DNA of 64,000 nt, from NCBI GenBank assembly GCA_002221725.1, contig NJFT01000200.1:1-64000 (forward strand), given 5' to 3'. Position 1 is the stretch's first letter; every line of letters starts with the position of its first letter. The notes beneath the pieces are model-generated. The model was given only the letters and a program-made list of their open reading frames with translations, was not told the origin of the DNA and made no database searches. Origin of the DNA: Scedosporium boydii (taxonomy: Eukaryota > Ascomycota > Sordariomycetes > Microascales > Microascaceae). The translations under genes were made by a program, and so were the position numbers. Shown here piece by piece: positions 1 through 11,090 of this stretch.

Positions 1-693
1 AAACTCACCACATTGCTTAGCTGCGCCTCCGCAACGAGGTTCTCTGCCTCCGCCCTAACCAACTCCTGCTCCAAAACCACCAACCTCGTACTCTCCGGCT
101 CCTTAAACTTCAACTTCTGAATCTCATCCGCAATCTTCGACTTGCTATCCCTCGACGGCTGCACGCTCTTCTCCGTATTCCGAATCACCTTCAAAGCGCA
201 CCTCGCCTCATCCAGTCCGTGGGCGTACGCCTCCTCCTGCTCGCCAAGCTCGCTCAAGATGACGCCAACCTTGTCCGAGATATCCGATATGGCTTCGTCG
301 TAGGTCTGCTCCCCCCACTCGCTCAGCTGGGTGGCGACGGAGACGCGCTCGCGGCCGGCGGTGTCGTGGGCGGTGATGAGATTGTTCTGGGACTTGATGA
401 GGCGGAAGAGGCGGCGGGCGAGCTCGGGCTGGACGGAGCCGCGGAGGGAGCTGAAGGAGAAGCCCTTGCGGGTGGAGCTGGTGGGAGCGCTGCTCTTGTT
501 GGAGCGGATAGAGAGTGCTCTATTCCTGGGGGAGGACTGTTAGTTTTATCACACTTACATGTAGGGCTATGAATTTGGGGCCAATGTGGAAGATGGGATA
601 GTGTGTTGCCGGGGGCGGGAACGAGAACCTCCCTTAGCATGGTTACAATCCAGGAACCTGAATCATAGTAAACGATGTGGAAACGACTTACAT
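1..693 (-). CDS. pilB: Eisosome core component, Pil1/Lsp1 family (PilB-like), 5' part
   Basis: BAR-domain protein that coats the inner face of plasma-membrane furrows (eisosomes). The readable exon (525 down to 9) encodes about 172 residues with family hallmarks: FSFSSLRGSVQPEL near the N-terminus, then an amphipathic BAR region including SVQPSRDSKSKIADEIQKL and VVLEQELVRAEAENLVAEAQ. The residues resemble the PilB-type paralogue more than PilA (judged from memory of the family). The exon stops at a GTGAGT donor at 8-3, so the rest of the gene lies beyond the window. Upstream, a good acceptor (CCCCCAG, ending at 526) with a CTAAC branch site, and a GTAAGT donor at 691, define a 166-nt intron. 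The join gives AT|G, so the start codon itself seems to be split (693-692 plus 525). The family call is secure; the exon 1 model is an inference. Confidence 0.85.
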
Positions 694-1611
694 GTTGGAG
701 GATGTCACGACAAAAACGTTCGCGATTGAAGCTCAAAGAGTCCTAAACAAGTTGAATCTGGCCAGCAGGTGCAACTGTCATGTAAAAGATTGGAAGGAAG
801 GAGCTCTGACAGGAGAGGAAAGCACAGGTGATTATATTCTGAACATTGATAGAAACAATATACATAACGCAGTGGAGACGACGACTTGTCTCGGACTAAA
901 AATTGGGCTCGGATTTTAGGCCCGCCCAAGGCCAACATGGGCCATTCATCTCATCATGATGTCGAACACACTGGAGATGGTGCGTGGCAGCCCCGGCCGG
1001 TCAGGCGTACCGGTCTTTTCGGCGTTCGATCTTTAGCCAGAACTCGGACTCTTCATTCCTCGGCCAGAGATGTGCAGCCAACCAGGCCTTCCGTGAGCAA
1101 TTAAATGTTCAAGCTAGATGCCCTCGGCAAAAGACCCTATCGATCTGCAGTGTTGGATGGTTGGATATCTTCACAGTGTTTCGATAATCTAGGGTCACCG
1201 ATGATGTCATGGTCCTGATGCTAACCACACATGGATCTTGCGTGGTGCTTGGTGACATAGCGATGATGTCCTAGCCAGAGCTTGACAATGAGAACTAACG
1301 TGTCCCAAACAGGCAAAGAAATACACATTCCAGAGCAGGAATAGAATATTAGACGCCCCCCATGTGGTATTAGCTGAGCTTTGCTGAATCTGATGTCTCA
1401 GCACCCAAGGCAAGGAATCGTTCCACGAGTCCAGCTGCCAGACGTCGTATCCAACTTAAAGAAATTCCCAAGGCCGAAAACCGTTCAGATGCGCCCTTCT
1501 ATTAAAAATAACTTGAAAGAGAAGAGAGATAAAGGGAAAAAAAGGAGGTTGAAAGGATGGGCGAGAAAACAGCCGGGGTATCTGGGGGGCCGAAGGCTCA
1601 CTCCTACCACC
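694..1611. other. Intergenic, no gene recognised
   Basis: Upstream region of the eisosome gene and downstream region of the small His-rich ORF. Short ORFs of 60-110 codons occur in several frames, but none shows a recognisable family, a compatible splice pattern or biased composition. Nothing else was identified. Confidence 0.5.
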
Positions 1612-1863
1612 TTACGCCCTCACGTACTGCTTCTTCGACTTGCGGTACTCGACCACTACCGGCAGGCTTGCGCGAGGCCCGTCGCAACAAGGGGACCTTG
1701 ACCGTGAGTGGTGGCTATGGCAGGACGAGCAGTTGCTCGAATCGTGACAGTGATGGTGGTCGTGGTGGTCATGGTGATGGTGGTGATGTCGCCGCCTGGG
1801 CTTCCGAGCGGGGAGTATCTCGTGCCGGTAGTAATAGTCGGTGTTTGGATCGTCAAAGCACAT
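1612..1863 (-). CDS. Small histidine/cysteine-rich hypothetical protein (83 aa)
   Basis: Unrecognised protein. The ATG at 1863 sits in a good fungal context (AAAATG) and opens 83 codons to TAA at 1612. The N-terminus has Cys2, acidic residues and a YYY cluster (DYYYRHEILP). Then comes a basic stretch and a run of His/Asp pairs (about residues 28-43), a Cys/Ser/His segment (CHDSSNCSSCHSHHS) and a basic tail ending KKQYVRA. Such composition could bind Zn, Cu or Ni, but no domain is identifiable. Small Cys/His-rich ORFs of this style occur in other filamentous ascomycetes, as far as I recall. The reading frame is also open upstream to 2052, but that portion lacks the bias. It could be a chance ORF built on a CAC/CAT repeat. 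Confidence 0.45.
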   Translation of the reverse strand: MCFDDPNTDYYYRHEILPARKPRRRHHHHHHDHHDHHHCHDSSNCSSCHSHHSRSRSPCCDGPRASLPVVVEYRKSKKQYVRA

Positions 1864-4800
1864 TTTTATATGTTGTCTGGTGAGGATATTGTAGAGAGAC
1901 TGATATTGATGCTTTGCACCGTGACCGTTGGAGTGAGATTTGATTTCGTGGAACCGTAGAGTGCAGAGAGGACAGCGCAGAGTGGACAGCCAGACGATTT
2001 GAGGCGCAATGGGAGCCCGGCTGTGGCAGCGTCGTACTTCGAAACAGAACACTTGAGGACCTCTTCTTACGTCGTCCTTCTATGTTCGAGTTGATCGTAT
2101 AAAATACGAAGCACAGCTGGAAACCAACAAAACCGGAGATCGGTATGAGACGGTACGGCAGAGCAAAAGAAGTAAACAATATAAACCACCCACTACAAGA
2201 ATCTCCAATCCTTCCCATCGAGATGGGATTCACTCATCGTGGCCTTTCCAGATGTCCTGTGGGGATGGAACTTGAGGCTTAACCAATCTTGATCAGACCA
2301 TGTGTCCGCCTGACCTCTTCTGGACGAATGCATCGAATTCCGACGAAGCCCTCCCTCCCATGCTCCCGCCATGCCAACTTCGTCAAGGCCAAGGTCAATG
2401 CATGACCTGATGACAAAGACTACGCAGTACAGATTCTTGAAATCTTAATCATCATTTGGAGAATTATCCCATTGTTAGTGTAGAGCCAACAAGTCCAGAG
2501 TAAGAGCGCAGACACCGTCGATCACCATCCCGAGATGCTGCACCCACTGCGGCCTGGAGGGCATTAGACACAAAATGGTCGGAATATATTCTTGACGGCG
2601 CCTTGAGAAGAAGGGATAAAATAATAATAAAAAATAGAAAAAAAAAAAACTTCCTTCTTTCAGATCTATCGATAGAAATGGTTTGGGCAAACCGCAATAT
2701 TGCCATAGCAAAGCCGTTCCTACCCCGCTCTCTGCTCTCTGCTCTCTGGAGACCAGCGTCCCGATGTGGTGGTCAACTTGGTGGCTGTCAAATAAACGAG
2801 CTGCAAGGTAAGTGAGGAGTGAAACTGCTATTGATTTACACATCAATCAACTCAAGGAAAAATACTACTCTATCTATGATCCAATACTTCATTTCTACTT
2901 CAACGTCCTTAGTTCAGGGCCTTGCGAGAAGAAAAGACACTCATCTTAACCAACATATCGGAAGACCGGATAACTGCGATCGTGATCACGATCTTGATTC
3001 ATACTCCCTCGCCCTAGGGAGACTCTGTCCTTTCCGTTTTGAGAGCGAATTTCTTAAAAAACCATCAAATGGAGGGAGGGCACGACATCCACCCTTGTCC
3101 CCAAGTCCATGATCGATCGGGAGTGACGGAAATCCTTGCGCTTCTGCAAACATGAATGCAGGTAATCACATTCCCACCACCCTCCAAAACCACGCCCGGC
3201 GCCAGCTGGCTTTGTACTACGGAGTTTTTACGTGTGATGAGACTGGGATCCACGCGGCCGGCCCGCTCAAATCACATCGGGATGCAGATACAATACCGGC
3301 TGGGAAAGGCGCTTTTAGGTCTCAACTCTAAGTATGGTGACGACATTATTTTGATGGCTACGAAGTTCTATTTCTGTCTTTCGGTCAAGGCGTTAATAGG
3401 AAAAGCCAAGGACTGCAGAAGGCAAATGGGACGCCAGGTCTGAGGCCAAATCAGATTTCTAGAAATCAGCGCCGGCCCTTCACCCGACCGCCCTCCATTA
3501 CGAAATCCTGCTCTGGACGGCGCTTCGAAAGGCCCCAAGGTGAGGAGAGGCAGCTACCTATTTGCCGAAGGAGATTATCTTGTTACAGATTCGGCCCACG
3601 GGATCTAGTCTACTGATGAGAACCCCGGGAAATGTCACTCCCAGCATCGTGGACGATGAAGAAGTTGTACAACTCTCCACTGCTTCGCATTAATGTTACT
3701 TCGGACTTCGCAAAAGAGACGGTAGATTTGAGGGGAAGATGAAAAGAATCCGCCAAGCCCAGAGTGCGCCTTGATTGGCTGACCCCCATGAGTGACGGGC
3801 GCTTAAAGAGTCTGTTCGACTCGCCAGGTTGTTAGCCTGTTTCTTAATATAACTTTTCGCCTCTTGGCTTTTTCCCACCCCCGGTACCGCACCAGGCTCA
3901 CGGACAGTCAGACGCTGCGAAGGATCCTCGTCCTAGGACGCAACTGGCTCTCTCCAGCTCTCCCCAACCGCCTCTCAAGAACTGATCAAATCAGATCGGA
4001 GATCCACCTTAAAGCACGAACCGACCAACCCCCTTCCAGAGATGGACCCGTCCCGGCGCCATTGCCGTGCCACCAGCACTCTATTCCCTGCGAGAGTCCA
4101 CCTGTGGAGTCTAGACCCAAAGTAGATTGTCAACCACAACCAGCGCCATCCCCTTACTTCCACTTCATCGATTTTTCTGCATGTCCAGAGTCTCTGCCTT
4201 CGGGCCCGTCCCAGTATCTCTGAGGCACAGATCCCATGTATTCCCCAGCAGCAATCTACACGCAGGTAGACACTAATATACCCGACGTAGTACTTCGTAG
4301 ACACCTGGATCTGTATGTACAGGCCGTCCTCGCTCCCCTCCTTAGCTCTGGCTGGCTCTCCCGCCTCCCACTTGTACCCGGTCCTCCTACCAGACGCCAA
4401 GAGCCTCGTCAGACGCGACCGCTTGGCTCACGATACCACTCTCTCCCGTCCTTCTCCAAGTTCTAGCGGCTCCATTGGTCGCACTAGCCTGCGCTCTGCT
4501 GACGGGTCTATTCACGTACTTCGGACATCGATGCACCATAATCAATCATCCTGGCTGATGTGGCTCCCGTCTTTAATCTGGTTCCCCCCTCTCCATCGGA
4601 TGCAAGAACTTTTCCTTCGTAGTTCCGTAAAATCTCACATCATCTTTTTCCCTTTTAATTCTTATTCTTTTTTTTCTCGAGTATTCATTCGTCGTTGTTG
4701 GTTGACTCGCTCTTCTTGCTTCTTATTCAACTGCGTCGTAAGCTTGTGCTGTATCCGCCTCATTCGACCTGGTGTCTGTTTTGGGGGAGGATTCATTTAG

Positions 4801-4949
4801 ACGGCCTAACCTGGTTTCTGCCTCGACGGCTATTATACTACAATCACGAAATCCTACCATCTAGTGTTTCCCTGTGTTCTGGGCACTGAATTTCTTCTTT
4901 CGTCTTTTCTCCTCATCCTGAGCGACCACGACCCTCCTCACCATTCAAG
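1864..4949. other. Long intergenic region and upstream region of the BIM1-like gene
   Basis: About 3.1 kb without a convincing gene. The ORFs present are short, overlap on both strands and lack conserved motifs or plausible exon joins. The last several hundred bases (about 4200-4949) are C/T-rich, as in promoter and 5' leader DNA of fungal genes. One copy of the recurrent 9-mer TACTTCGTA lies at 4291-4299. Confidence 0.5.
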
Positions 4950-5847
4950 ATGTTTCGCGCCGCCCTCTTACAACTAGTTCTCGCTGCCTCATTAGTATCC
5001 GGCCACATTCTTATCACATACCCCGGCACGAGAGGCAACAACTTTATAACAAACGACACCTTTCCCTTTGGAATGCAATGGACCCATCCATGTAAGTCCC
5101 AGGCCGCGTTCTTCCCTCCGATTCTCCCTCAGCACTAACAAACAACCTGCACTAGGTGGCGGTCTCGGTCTCTCAAGGAATAGGACCTACTGGCCCACGA
5201 CGGGTGGCACAGTCGCCTTCCAACCCGGCTGGTTCTCTGGTCATGCTACGGCCCTTCTCTACATCAACATCGGCATCGACACCGACGGCCCCGATGGTGG
5301 TCCCTTGAATTACACCACTCCGCTCGTGAAGCCGTGGCAGCTCCTGGGTCCTTCCAACGGGCCTTACCCTGGCACTATTTGCATCAAAGACATCGTCGTG
5401 CCCGGGGCCTTGGGTGTTAAGCCCGGCGACAACGCGACTATCCAGATCGTAGAACTGGCGAATCACGGAGCATCACTCTTTGCCGTAAGTAGTCTTCCCT
5501 TCATCTGTTTTTTTCTTCTAGAGCCTTTCTAGGAAAATGTGTTGTATTGTATACGTAGAATAGGTAAAAAGGAAACAAAGAATCTAATAACAAAATCGAA
5601 ACAGTGCTCCGATATCATCTTCGTCGAACCCGGCGACTCCCGCCTCCCACCCCTCAACGACTCCATCTGCTTCAACACCACAGAACTCGGCTTCGGAGAT
5701 CTGTACACCATCACGACCAAGAAGCCAGTCTTCCTCAATGGCACCAAGTCTTCATCCGCTCTTCGGCAAGTCGACTCGAGTTCCGCACTGAGATTATTAG
5801 CTGGATTGGTGCCTGCTGTTGTCGGTGGTCTGTCGTTGTTCCTGTAA
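4950..5847 (+). CDS. Secreted BIM1/X325 LPMO-like copper protein, GPI-anchored
   Basis: Exons 4950-5091, 5156-5484 and 5605-5847 join in frame (237 aa). A signal peptide (about residues 1-18, ending LVSG) precedes a histidine, so the mature protein would start HILITYPGTRG. A free N-terminal His is the hallmark of the histidine brace in LPMO-fold copper proteins. Conserved features of the X325/BIM1 type follow: MQWTHPCGG, a second His in WFSGHATAL, paired cysteines, PYPGTICIKDI and several N-glycosylation sites. The C-terminus has a small-residue region and a hydrophobic tail (LLAGLVPAVVGGLSLFL) fitting GPI anchoring. Characterised family members bind Cu(II) at the cell surface and are linked to copper acquisition or wall functions, without demonstrated polysaccharide cleavage. 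Function here is inferred from the family. Confidence 0.9.
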
Positions 5848-6372
5848 AGGAATGCAGGTCCAGTAATACAGAATGGACTTGCTCGACATCTTCATCCATC
5901 TAGACAGTCCATCTCCTTAAGGTGGCAATTTTTGCAGTCACAACTTCTCTCTCTCTTTTTTTCTTCTTCTTCTCTTTTTCGATGGCTTGGTTTGAATCAC
6001 ACACTTCCAAGAGTTACTGGGACGGATATTCATGGGAATTTTTTTTTACGGGGAATGGTACATTTGGCGTCTATGGTTTCATCAGCTTTCCTGTACATAC
6101 ATAAACTTGCGAGGGGCACATCTCTGTTCATATTGATCTACCCGCAGCGGAAGGAGACAGCCGTCGTCTTCTTCTTCGTTAAAAATAAAAATTCATGCCA
6201 AATGCGCAATTTTATTTTCCGCCGTCTGAATCCGTTTATACGCAGTTTGAAAAATGTAGAAAACAACACGGACAAGGAAAAACAAAAAGGGACGCGAGAG
6301 GGAAATTACCCTGCCATCATTGCCATGAAAACCGACGAACAATCAACGAGTAAAGAAAACCACGAACCCCCT
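5848..6372. other. Convergent 3' region between the BIM1-like gene and OST1
   Basis: 525 bp shared by two convergent transcripts. It holds C/T-rich and A-rich stretches consistent with 3' untranslated sequence. No conserved ORF or RNA gene was seen. Confidence 0.5.
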
Positions 6373-7992
6373 TTATTTCTTCGCGCCCCTCGAGATACCA
6401 AAGTCCAAGCCACCAATGATCCAGCCAGCAACGAAAACACCGATCATGGAGACGAAAACCACGAAAGGCTTCCGTAGAATGGCAGATAGGGGCAGTTCGT
6501 AGGAGATAATGACTTCTCGGTTACGGAACTCATCGACAAGGTTCTTGGCGCTGATGATGACAGCGGTGCGGCCGACGGTGTCGAGGTAGGTCTTCCTAAT
6601 ACCAATCGAGGCCTCGGTGATGGCAGCCTGAGGGATGCTGGTGTAGTACTTAACGTTCCTGCAGCGCCCGCGTTGTTAGATATCATTAAATGTGGAGTTG
6701 AAAAAGAAAAAAGCTGTCGTCAGGGTCGATACTTACTGAGCACCCTCGGGAAGGAGAACCTGGAGGCGAACCTCGCCGTACTCGACACCTTCCGGCTGCT
6801 TAGGACCCTCGAGGAAGGGAATGTCAAGGACGAACTCTCCAGACTTGGTCTTCCTCAGGGAGCTGCTGGCGTCAGTGTTCCAGCCAATGGTGAAAGGGTA
6901 CTTCCAACCGCCAAAGATGGGGTAACGAGGTTTGGCCTCAAGGAGCGCTTCCCGCTTGTTGCTTCGGAATCTCGACGTAGATACGTTGCCAATAACATCG
7001 GTATAGTAGGGGTCGATGCTGCCAATCTTGAGGGGGAACCTGAGCTCCTTAAGGGCATGAGTGGCAGGGCTGTGGTATTGCGACTTCTGCCACTTGACAC
7101 GGCTAAACTGACTAGACAGGTTGGCGCCACGGTGGTACAAATCGTATCGCTCCTCGAAGGCAACATTGCCGCCCCAGTGGCTGACCTCGACGTCTCGCTC
7201 GAGCTTGGCAACGTGGATGACGGGTTTAGTGAACTCGAATCGGACGCGGGCGGGAGCCTTGGCGAAGGCAGCCTGTTCGCCGTACGGGCCATAGACCAGC
7301 TTAGAGCCTTGGTTCTGGGGGCCCTCGCCGATCGTTGTGTAGTCGGGGATATCGGTCGAGGGGAACTTGACCTCCGTCTTTTGTTTCACAGTCGTGTAGG
7401 CGGACTGACAAAAGGCAGAGAAGTCGTATGTCAGGTATTGCTTCTCGTCCTGCTTGATCGCGGCAGGGAGGGGGGAATAGGCTTTCAGGTAGTAGAAGGA
7501 GATGCCAATCGTTTGTTGGGTTCCAGACTTGAGCGCCTTGGGGAATCGAATCCGGTAGTACTGGGTATCGCTTCACATTGGTTCGATCAGTTTCGGTTTC
7601 GGGGTAGTACTTATATATATGACAGCCGGTGAAGAACTTCATTCATACCTTGCGTTGTCATATTCGACAGGTCGCACCTCGAAGGGGCCGGCGTTGGGGT
7701 CTTTCCTATCATTGACCTCAATTCCGCCCACTCGAGCGAACTGGTCTGCGGTGAAGGGCAGGAAGTATTCGTCGATCAGACCGGGCGAGACATTCTCAAT
7801 CAAGACGTTAATGTTCTCTTTGACGTAGTTCTTCTCTAGGGAGATGATATGGACGAGGTTCTGGTTCTTGAACGCCTTGGGAGGCTCGAAGGAGGCGGGG
7901 AGGACGACTTTCGCATTTGAGGGGACCTTCGAGCTCGAGACCGCTGAGGCCAGCAAGCTCACAAGGGCGACGCCAATTGACAACAACTTCAT
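6373..7992 (-). CDS. OST1: Oligosaccharyltransferase subunit OST1 (ribophorin I)
   Basis: Exons 7992-7649, 7570-6737 and 6658-6373 give 487 aa. OST1 is a non-catalytic subunit of the ER oligosaccharyltransferase that transfers the lipid-linked glycan to Asn in nascent chains. A signal peptide (about residues 1-21, MKLLSIGVALVSLLASAVSS) is followed by the luminal ribophorin I domain, with blocks such as ISLEKNYVKENINV, SHWGGNVAFEERYDL, FPLFGGWKYPFTIGW-like text (here PIFGGWKYPFTIGW) and VISYELPLSAILRKP. One transmembrane helix (VVFVSMIGVFVAGWIIGG) and a short basic tail (SRGAKK) end the protein. Length and layout match the fungal family. It converges with the BIM1-like gene. Large ORFs on the opposite strand of exon 2 are shadows. 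Confidence 0.95.
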
Positions 7993-9206
7993 GGTGATGG
8001 TGGGGGAACGAGACAGTACCTGGCAGCTCGTGTGCCCTTGGGGGGAGAGGGGAATAACAATTTGTCTTGACACCCAAGGTTGTGGTGGAGATGGAGTTAG
8101 TAGAAAGCGCTCTTAGTCCATGTTCTGTGATGTACAGATCGAGGAAGTCGTCGCAGCTTCGTAACATTACTGCTTGAAGCTTTGAAAAGCATACGTTGCT
8201 CCAATGGATCCCCGTCAATTTCCCGATTGGGTTTGGTGTCCAGGGGTGTAAGGACAGTGTCAGGACTGTTACTTGTGAAGAATCTATTGTCAGTTGGAAA
8301 CAGTTGTTCACAAACGCAACGGCTCAAGCCACAAGAGGAGGCTGTGAGATGGATGCCTGCAATAGGAAATTATACTCGAGGTTTATATGGCTTCTTTTTT
8401 TCTTGGTGCTAGCTTTTGCCCTCGGTGTAGGGCAACACTCTATTTCTCTCCAAGGGATCATATCCCCTCCGCCAAAATGATTTGATGAGTTCGGCCCAGA
8501 AACAGAAAATTGGCAGTACTGATTTAGGGGGTCTAGGGAGTAGTGCCATCCACGTTTAGGGCCTTTCTCTAGTTTGGTTTTCCAATCAGATAGTCTCAGG
8601 CCTCGTCGGATACCCGTCACGGGCTGATTCACTCGTGCGAAGATCCTGAGCGTAGAGTTTTAGTACAGCTGAATTTTGAATGTGGGGGGAATTACAAAGT
8701 ACTCACTCATCAATGATTGATCATTCGTACATTCGTACAAGTTAGTAGCTCGACGGGGAACTAAGCAGTGTGTGGTACTTCCCATATATACTACGCCTTC
8801 CCCTTTCCAAATTCTAAATCTATCCCGACTAGCCCACTCAAACCCTATTCAATTGACTCTCGCTATCTCCTTGCTAACTTCCGCAAAGTCAATAACCGCT
8901 CCTTGTTATCTCTCGCGGTGTCGTCGTGGAGATCGGTCTTGCTCGCCCTCACCCCGCCCTTGATTGGAGCTCGCTACGTCGGAATCGCGGGGTGTTGAAC
9001 CGTAAGTCCAATCTCCTTCACTGGGACGACCTTTCGACCTTCCGGAATCGCGGGAGAGAACCCCTGGGAGGGCTTTCTCTGCCTCTGCGCATCTGGAGTA
9101 GTATAAATTTCACGAGGCTACACCGAGTTAGACCTCGTTGGGCGCATATTTTTTTTTTCACTCCGCTAACTTTGATAACAGAGTATTGACTGCTACCCCA
9201 CCAAAA
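7993..9206. other. Divergent promoter region OST1 / hexokinase, with a probable 5' UTR intron
   Basis: OST1 (minus) and hexokinase (plus) are transcribed away from each other from this 1.2 kb. Upstream of the hexokinase ATG, GTAAGT at 9001 and an acceptor ending at 9181, preceded by CTAAC, delimit a likely leader intron of about 180 nt. In-frame text between that acceptor and the ATG has no start. No other gene was seen; ORFs at 8097-8327 and 8768-8998 lack conserved features. Confidence 0.5.
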
Positions 9207-10932
9207 ATGGAGAGTCTCCCACAACCCCTCCGTGAGGCCGTCAAGGTCCTGGAGGAACAATTCACCGTGAGCACGGAGAAGCTCAAGGCCATCACTGATC
9301 ATTTCGTGTCGGAGTTGGAGAAAGGTATGGTCCTATAGGACCCTATAAGAAACGTGAAGACGCGCATAGTGAAGCTAATCTCACGATAGGGCTAAGCGTC
9401 GAGGGAGGTAGTATTGTAAGTATTTCATATTTATATCAACAATAGTCTATTTCCAGTTTAAAAGGCAGCTTGACACATGCATAAGGTGCTGACAGATATT
9501 TACCAGCCTATGAACCCGACTTGGGTCATGTCTCTCCCGACCGGCCGTGAGACTGGAAGTTATCTGGCACTTGATGTGGGAGGCACAAACCTCCGTGTCT
9601 GCGAAGTGACTCTCGTAGACAAGCAGTGCGAGTTTGAAATCACCCAGTCCAAGTACCGCATCCCCGAGGAACTAAAAGTCGGCAACTCTCACGACTTCTG
9701 GGAGTACCTCGCCGACTGCGTGCAGCAGTTTGTCAAGGAGCATCACCCGGGACCGCTTAAGAAGAAGCTACCACTCGGTTTTACTTTCTCGTACCCTGCC
9801 ACCCAGGAATTTATCAACCACGGTATCCTGCAGCGCTGGACAAAGGGGTTCGATGTCTCGGGGGTTGAAGGGGAGAATGTTGTTCCCCTTTTTGAGGCGG
9901 CTCTGGAGAGAAGGGTACAGCTACCTGGAGGATGATGGGGAGGTCCAATTGTCATGGTGTGCTAACCTAAATTTTGCAATTAGGCGGTTCCAGTTGTCAT
10001 CGTTGCCTTGATCAACGATACAACTGGCACACTTGTAGCGTCAGCATACACGGATCTCAAGGTCAAGGTTGGCTGTATCTTTGGAACAGGCTGCAACGCG
10101 GCCTATATCGAGAACTGTGGCTCCATTCCTAAGCTGGCTCACCGAAACTTGCCTGCGGATTTGCCCATGGCTATCAACTGCGAGTGGGGTGCTTTTGACA
10201 ACGAAAACCTTGTTCTACCGCGCACCCCATACGACGTCACCATCGATGACATGTCTCCTCGCAAGGGTCAACAAGCGTTCGAAAAGATGGTCGCTGGTCT
10301 CTACCTCGGAGAGCTTTGGCGACTCATCATGCTCGAACTACACCAGAAGTCTCTCATCTTCAAGGGCCAGAGTGTCTTGAGTTTGGAAAAGCCATTCTCT
10401 CTGGACTCATCGCTTCTCTCCGCCATCGAAGAGTAAGTTGCCAATCCCGAAAAACATGGGAGAATCTTCGCCTTGCTAAAACAAAAATCCATTTAGGGAT
10501 ACAACGGAAAACCTTCACGCTACCAAGAACATCATCCAGGAGAAATTGGGTGTGGTCGGCACTGACGACGAGCTCAAAGTGGCCAGGATCGTGTCTGAGT
10601 TGATCGGCATTCGTGCCGCGCGTCTGACTGCCTGCGGTATTGCTGCTATCGGCAAGAAGAAGGGCTGGAAGGAATTCCATGTGGGAGCTGATGGCTCCGT
10701 GGTCCACAAGTACCCCCATTTCAAGGAGAGACAAGCGCATGCCATGGGCGAGATTCTGGACTGGCCCGAGAAGCGAGACGAGAATCCTATCCAAGTCGTC
10801 CCTGCCGAGGACGGAAGCGGCGTCGGCGCTGCTCTCATTGCTGCTTTGACATATGACCGCGTGAGGGCTGGAAACACCGCCGGTGTTTACAGGCCGGAGA
10901 TTTTTGCGGAAACTAGCGCTACGGAAAATTAG
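9207..10932 (+). CDS. Hexokinase
   Basis: Exons 9207-9324, 9390-9415 (26 nt), 9507-9914, 9984-10432 and 10497-10932 join to 478 aa. The enzyme phosphorylates glucose and other hexoses with ATP, the first step of glycolysis. Motifs appear in family order: LDVGGTNLRVCEV (phosphate 1), LGFTFSYPATQ (hexokinase signature), QRWTKGFD, INDTTGTL (phosphate 2), IFGTGCNAAY, NCEWGAFDNE (sugar pocket), VGADGSVVHKYP and EDGSGVGAALIAAL (adenosine). All key residues seem intact. The protein starts MESLPQPLR, so it lacks the roughly 15-residue MVGLGP-type leader I associate with many fungal hexokinases. The sequence is also somewhat divergent in the C-terminal third. It may therefore be a second hexokinase of the genome rather than the main one; only a genome search could tell. 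Confidence 0.93.
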
Positions 10933-11090
10933 ACCTTTGTAGGGAGAGATAGACAAGACTGGAAGTGCATGGCGACATCTGCATCGTACAATTGGGCAAG
11001 CTGATTTTGGCGGACAGATAGCGGGTATTTTTGACATCCTTTTCGTCTCTACCAAATCTATTTTTTTTCTTCTTTGAATCATTCCCTTCG

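Noticed and set aside
3864..4466. Plus ORFs upstream of the BIM1-like gene
   Set aside because: Pro/Ser/Arg-rich readings of C/T-rich leader DNA, overlapped by equal ORFs on the other strand.
6673..7632. 319-codon plus-strand ORF
   Set aside because: It lies antisense to OST1 exon 2; composition is that of a complement frame, and the opposite strand carries clear ribophorin I motifs with consistent introns.
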